13,783 nt of DNA from an uncultured Bacillota bacterium. GTDB lineage: Bacteria; Bacillota; Limnochordia; Limnochordales; ZCTH02-B6. The stretch spans positions 1 through 13,783 of the forward strand of contig CALFSR010000178.1 of the NCBI GenBank assembly GCA_937916565.1. The letters are read 5' to 3'. Below, one piece after another: positions 12,545 to 13,783 of this stretch. Within the stretch, counting starts at the first letter, position 1; every line of letters starts with the position of its first letter. The notes under the pieces are model-generated. The model ran no database searches. It saw only the letters and a program-made list of their open reading frames with translations, and had not been told where the DNA came from. Made by a program: the position numbers and the translations under genes.

Positions 12545-13783
12545 CTATGTGGCTAGTACGCCGTGTTGGGTGATCAACTCTACCAAACGGGCCCACGTTG
12601 CTGCGACCGGTGCGCCGTAGGCGCTGTCTGGCGCGATCTCCCGCACAACGCCGGCGACGAACTCGTGAGTAAGTGCACGGAGAAGTTCGGTGTCCTGGGT
12701 TACGGGCTCCAGCGGCAGGCAATAGTACGCGGAACTACGGGGGTTTGGGTACCCCAGCTCGACCATACGCTTCTTCGTCAATAGCAGCGGGTCACCGGCG
12801 ACTCGCCACAAAGAGGACTGGGGCAGCGCCGGCCCGTACAGCACGACGATCTCTGCGGCTAGCTGCTGTGAGCCGAGGCCGACGCTGCCGGTACGGTCGT
12901 CCGCACGCATGTTGTAGAGTCCTGTCCGCCGTATCCAGCCGAAGTGCTGCTCGTCGCGAACGAACCCGAGCAGAACTCGGGTATCCGCTGGCGGTCGCGT
13001 CAGGAATCGGACCGCAGGAGCCGTGGTCTTGCCTTCGCTGGGAGGAGGACGCCTGAAGATCTCGGCTTTCCAATACCGGTACCGCTCGTGTTGCGATACT
13101 TGCGTCGACGCGTGCTCGAGGACGTCGGCGATGAAGCGCCGGATGGCCTCCTGCCCGTCGGGTTCACCGGTGCTCGTGGGCCGCAGCGCGAACGCCCCCA
13201 GCCCGGGCAAGATCTCATGGTAGCGGCGTAGCACTTGTTCATCGTTTCCGGGGTAAATCACGTACGCGCCCGGCGAACGCCGGATTGCATCACGGTAAGC
13301 GTGCATCTTGAGCAGGTCGTCCGGGACGGGCTTCATGCCCGGATCGGTGGCCCGTTCCGTCTCAGCTTCACCGTTTTCTCCGTCACCCCCGAAGAGCTCG
13401 AGCAGCGTGTCGGCCCGGTATTTGGCGTCAAAGTGAAGCCATATTGCGTCTTCCGCCTCACCGTATCCAGCCACCTGGATCTTGAGCGAGCAGTCGGGGC
13501 GCAACCGGAGCGTCCAGGATTCTCCCAGGGCTCCGGGAGAAAATGTCTTGTTGTACCAGAGTTCGAGCTCGAGGGTGCGGCCGAAACGGTTCACACGTCC
13601 CTGAAGAACCCGCTGCGCTCCCCGTTTGAGCTGAAGGTCCAGACCGTCGCCGCCTGGTTCCAAGAGCCGCTCCATGTCCAGCGGTTCGTCGCAGAGCTCA
13701 GACACGATCCGGCCGAGTTGCACGAAGACCCAGTACTCATACAGCGTGGCGACGTCCTTTTGGCCGGCGCGGTAAACATCCTC
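12545..13783 (-). CDS. PD-(D/E)XK nuclease of the DUF2357/PDDEXK_7 type (N-terminus beyond the window)
   Basis: The frame is open from the TAG at 12545 to the right edge. A GTG at 13723 is not the start, because the 20 codons before it (EDVYRAGQKDVATLYEYWVF) match the family's conserved approach to the nuclease core. 412 residues are visible. The core includes LWYNKTFSPG (76-85), RPDCSL with the first acidic residue (Asp97), FDAKYRAD with the D-x-K pair (Asp119, Lys121), and LLKMHAYRDAI and AYVIYPG (173-179). A C-terminal domain follows (about 268-360: LLGFVRDEQHFGWIRRTGLYN, VLYGP, LWRV, LGYPNP), seen in relatives; its role is unclear to me. Family members are restriction-like nucleases, often beside a McrB-like AAA+ NTPase. 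None lies on the visible side, so a partner would be expected to the right. The nucleotidyltransferase gene follows 86 bases downstream. Confidence 0.83.
   Translation of the reverse strand, partial: EDVYRAGQKDVATLYEYWVFVQLGRIVSELCDEPLDMERLLEPGGDGLDLQLKRGAQRVLQGRVNRFGRTLELELWYNKTFSPGALGESWTLRLRPDCSLKIQVAGYGEAEDAIWLHFDAKYRADTLLELFGGDGENGEAETERATDPGMKPVPDDLLKMHAYRDAIRRSPGAYVIYPGNDEQVLRRYHEILPGLGAFALRPTSTGEPDGQEAIRRFIADVLEHASTQVSQHERYRYWKAEIFRRPPPSEGKTTAPAVRFLTRPPADTRVLLGFVRDEQHFGWIRRTGLYNMRADDRTGSVGLGSQQLAAEIVVLYGPALPQSSLWRVAGDPLLLTKKRMVELGYPNPRSSAYYCLPLEPVTQDTELLRALTHEFVAGVVREIAPDSAYGAPVAATWARLVELITQHGVLAT

Noticed and set aside
1..13783. CRISPR array, tRNA or rRNA genes
   Set aside because: I saw no regularly spaced direct repeats and no cloverleaf- or rRNA-like sequence on either strand by eye.

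Overview
The window looks like chromosomal DNA of a high-G+C, probably thermophilic Gram-positive bacterium (a deep or high-G+C member of the Bacillota is my best guess). The grounds are GGAGG-type ribosome-binding sites, hairpin-plus-T-run terminators, a YrrT-like methyltransferase, Firmicutes-style ClpP and G+C near 70 % over most of its length (41 of 60 bases in the row at 2041). This assignment is inference, with no marker gene behind it.

Left part (1-5327), ordinary metabolism. A CUT1 sugar-uptake operon runs on the + strand: a glucose/mannose-type binding protein (cut by the window edge) and two permeases, with no ATPase gene, ending at a clear terminator at 3429-3454. Next come a crotonase-fold protein of the ECHDC3 type that lacks both catalytic glutamates (+), and a convergent PfkB-family 1-phosphofructokinase-like kinase (-).

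Middle (5328-7198), a probable acquired module. G+C drops (30 of 60 bases in the row at 5881). Two overlapping + strand genes encode a short HipA-like kinase and a protein with a HipA-N-like front and a C-terminal HIRAN domain. An operator-like palindrome precedes them and a terminator follows. This resembles a split HipA toxin-antitoxin system and is the best candidate here for something undescribed.

7199-9200, a gene graveyard. It holds an ISL3-family transposase remnant, the decayed C-terminus of a LuxR/NarL-type regulator, and a YrrT-like methyltransferase broken by three frameshifts. The methyltransferase directly follows clpP and would be co-transcribed with it.

9201-11015. A complete clpP (-) lies divergent to an ECF-like sigma factor (+). 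The spacer carries mirrored copies of two motifs, and each copy of the first can be read as an ECF-type -35 element facing one of the two genes, so the sigma factor may drive both itself and clpP. An intrinsic-terminator structure sits in the same spacer.

11010-13783, a three-gene - strand cluster: a PD-(D/E)XK nuclease of the DUF2357/PDDEXK_7 type (running off the right edge), a lincosamide/aminoglycoside-type nucleotidyltransferase, and a DEDDh exonuclease with a hydrophobic C-terminal segment. The nuclease type usually partners with a McrB-like NTPase, so a restriction or defence locus may continue beyond the window.
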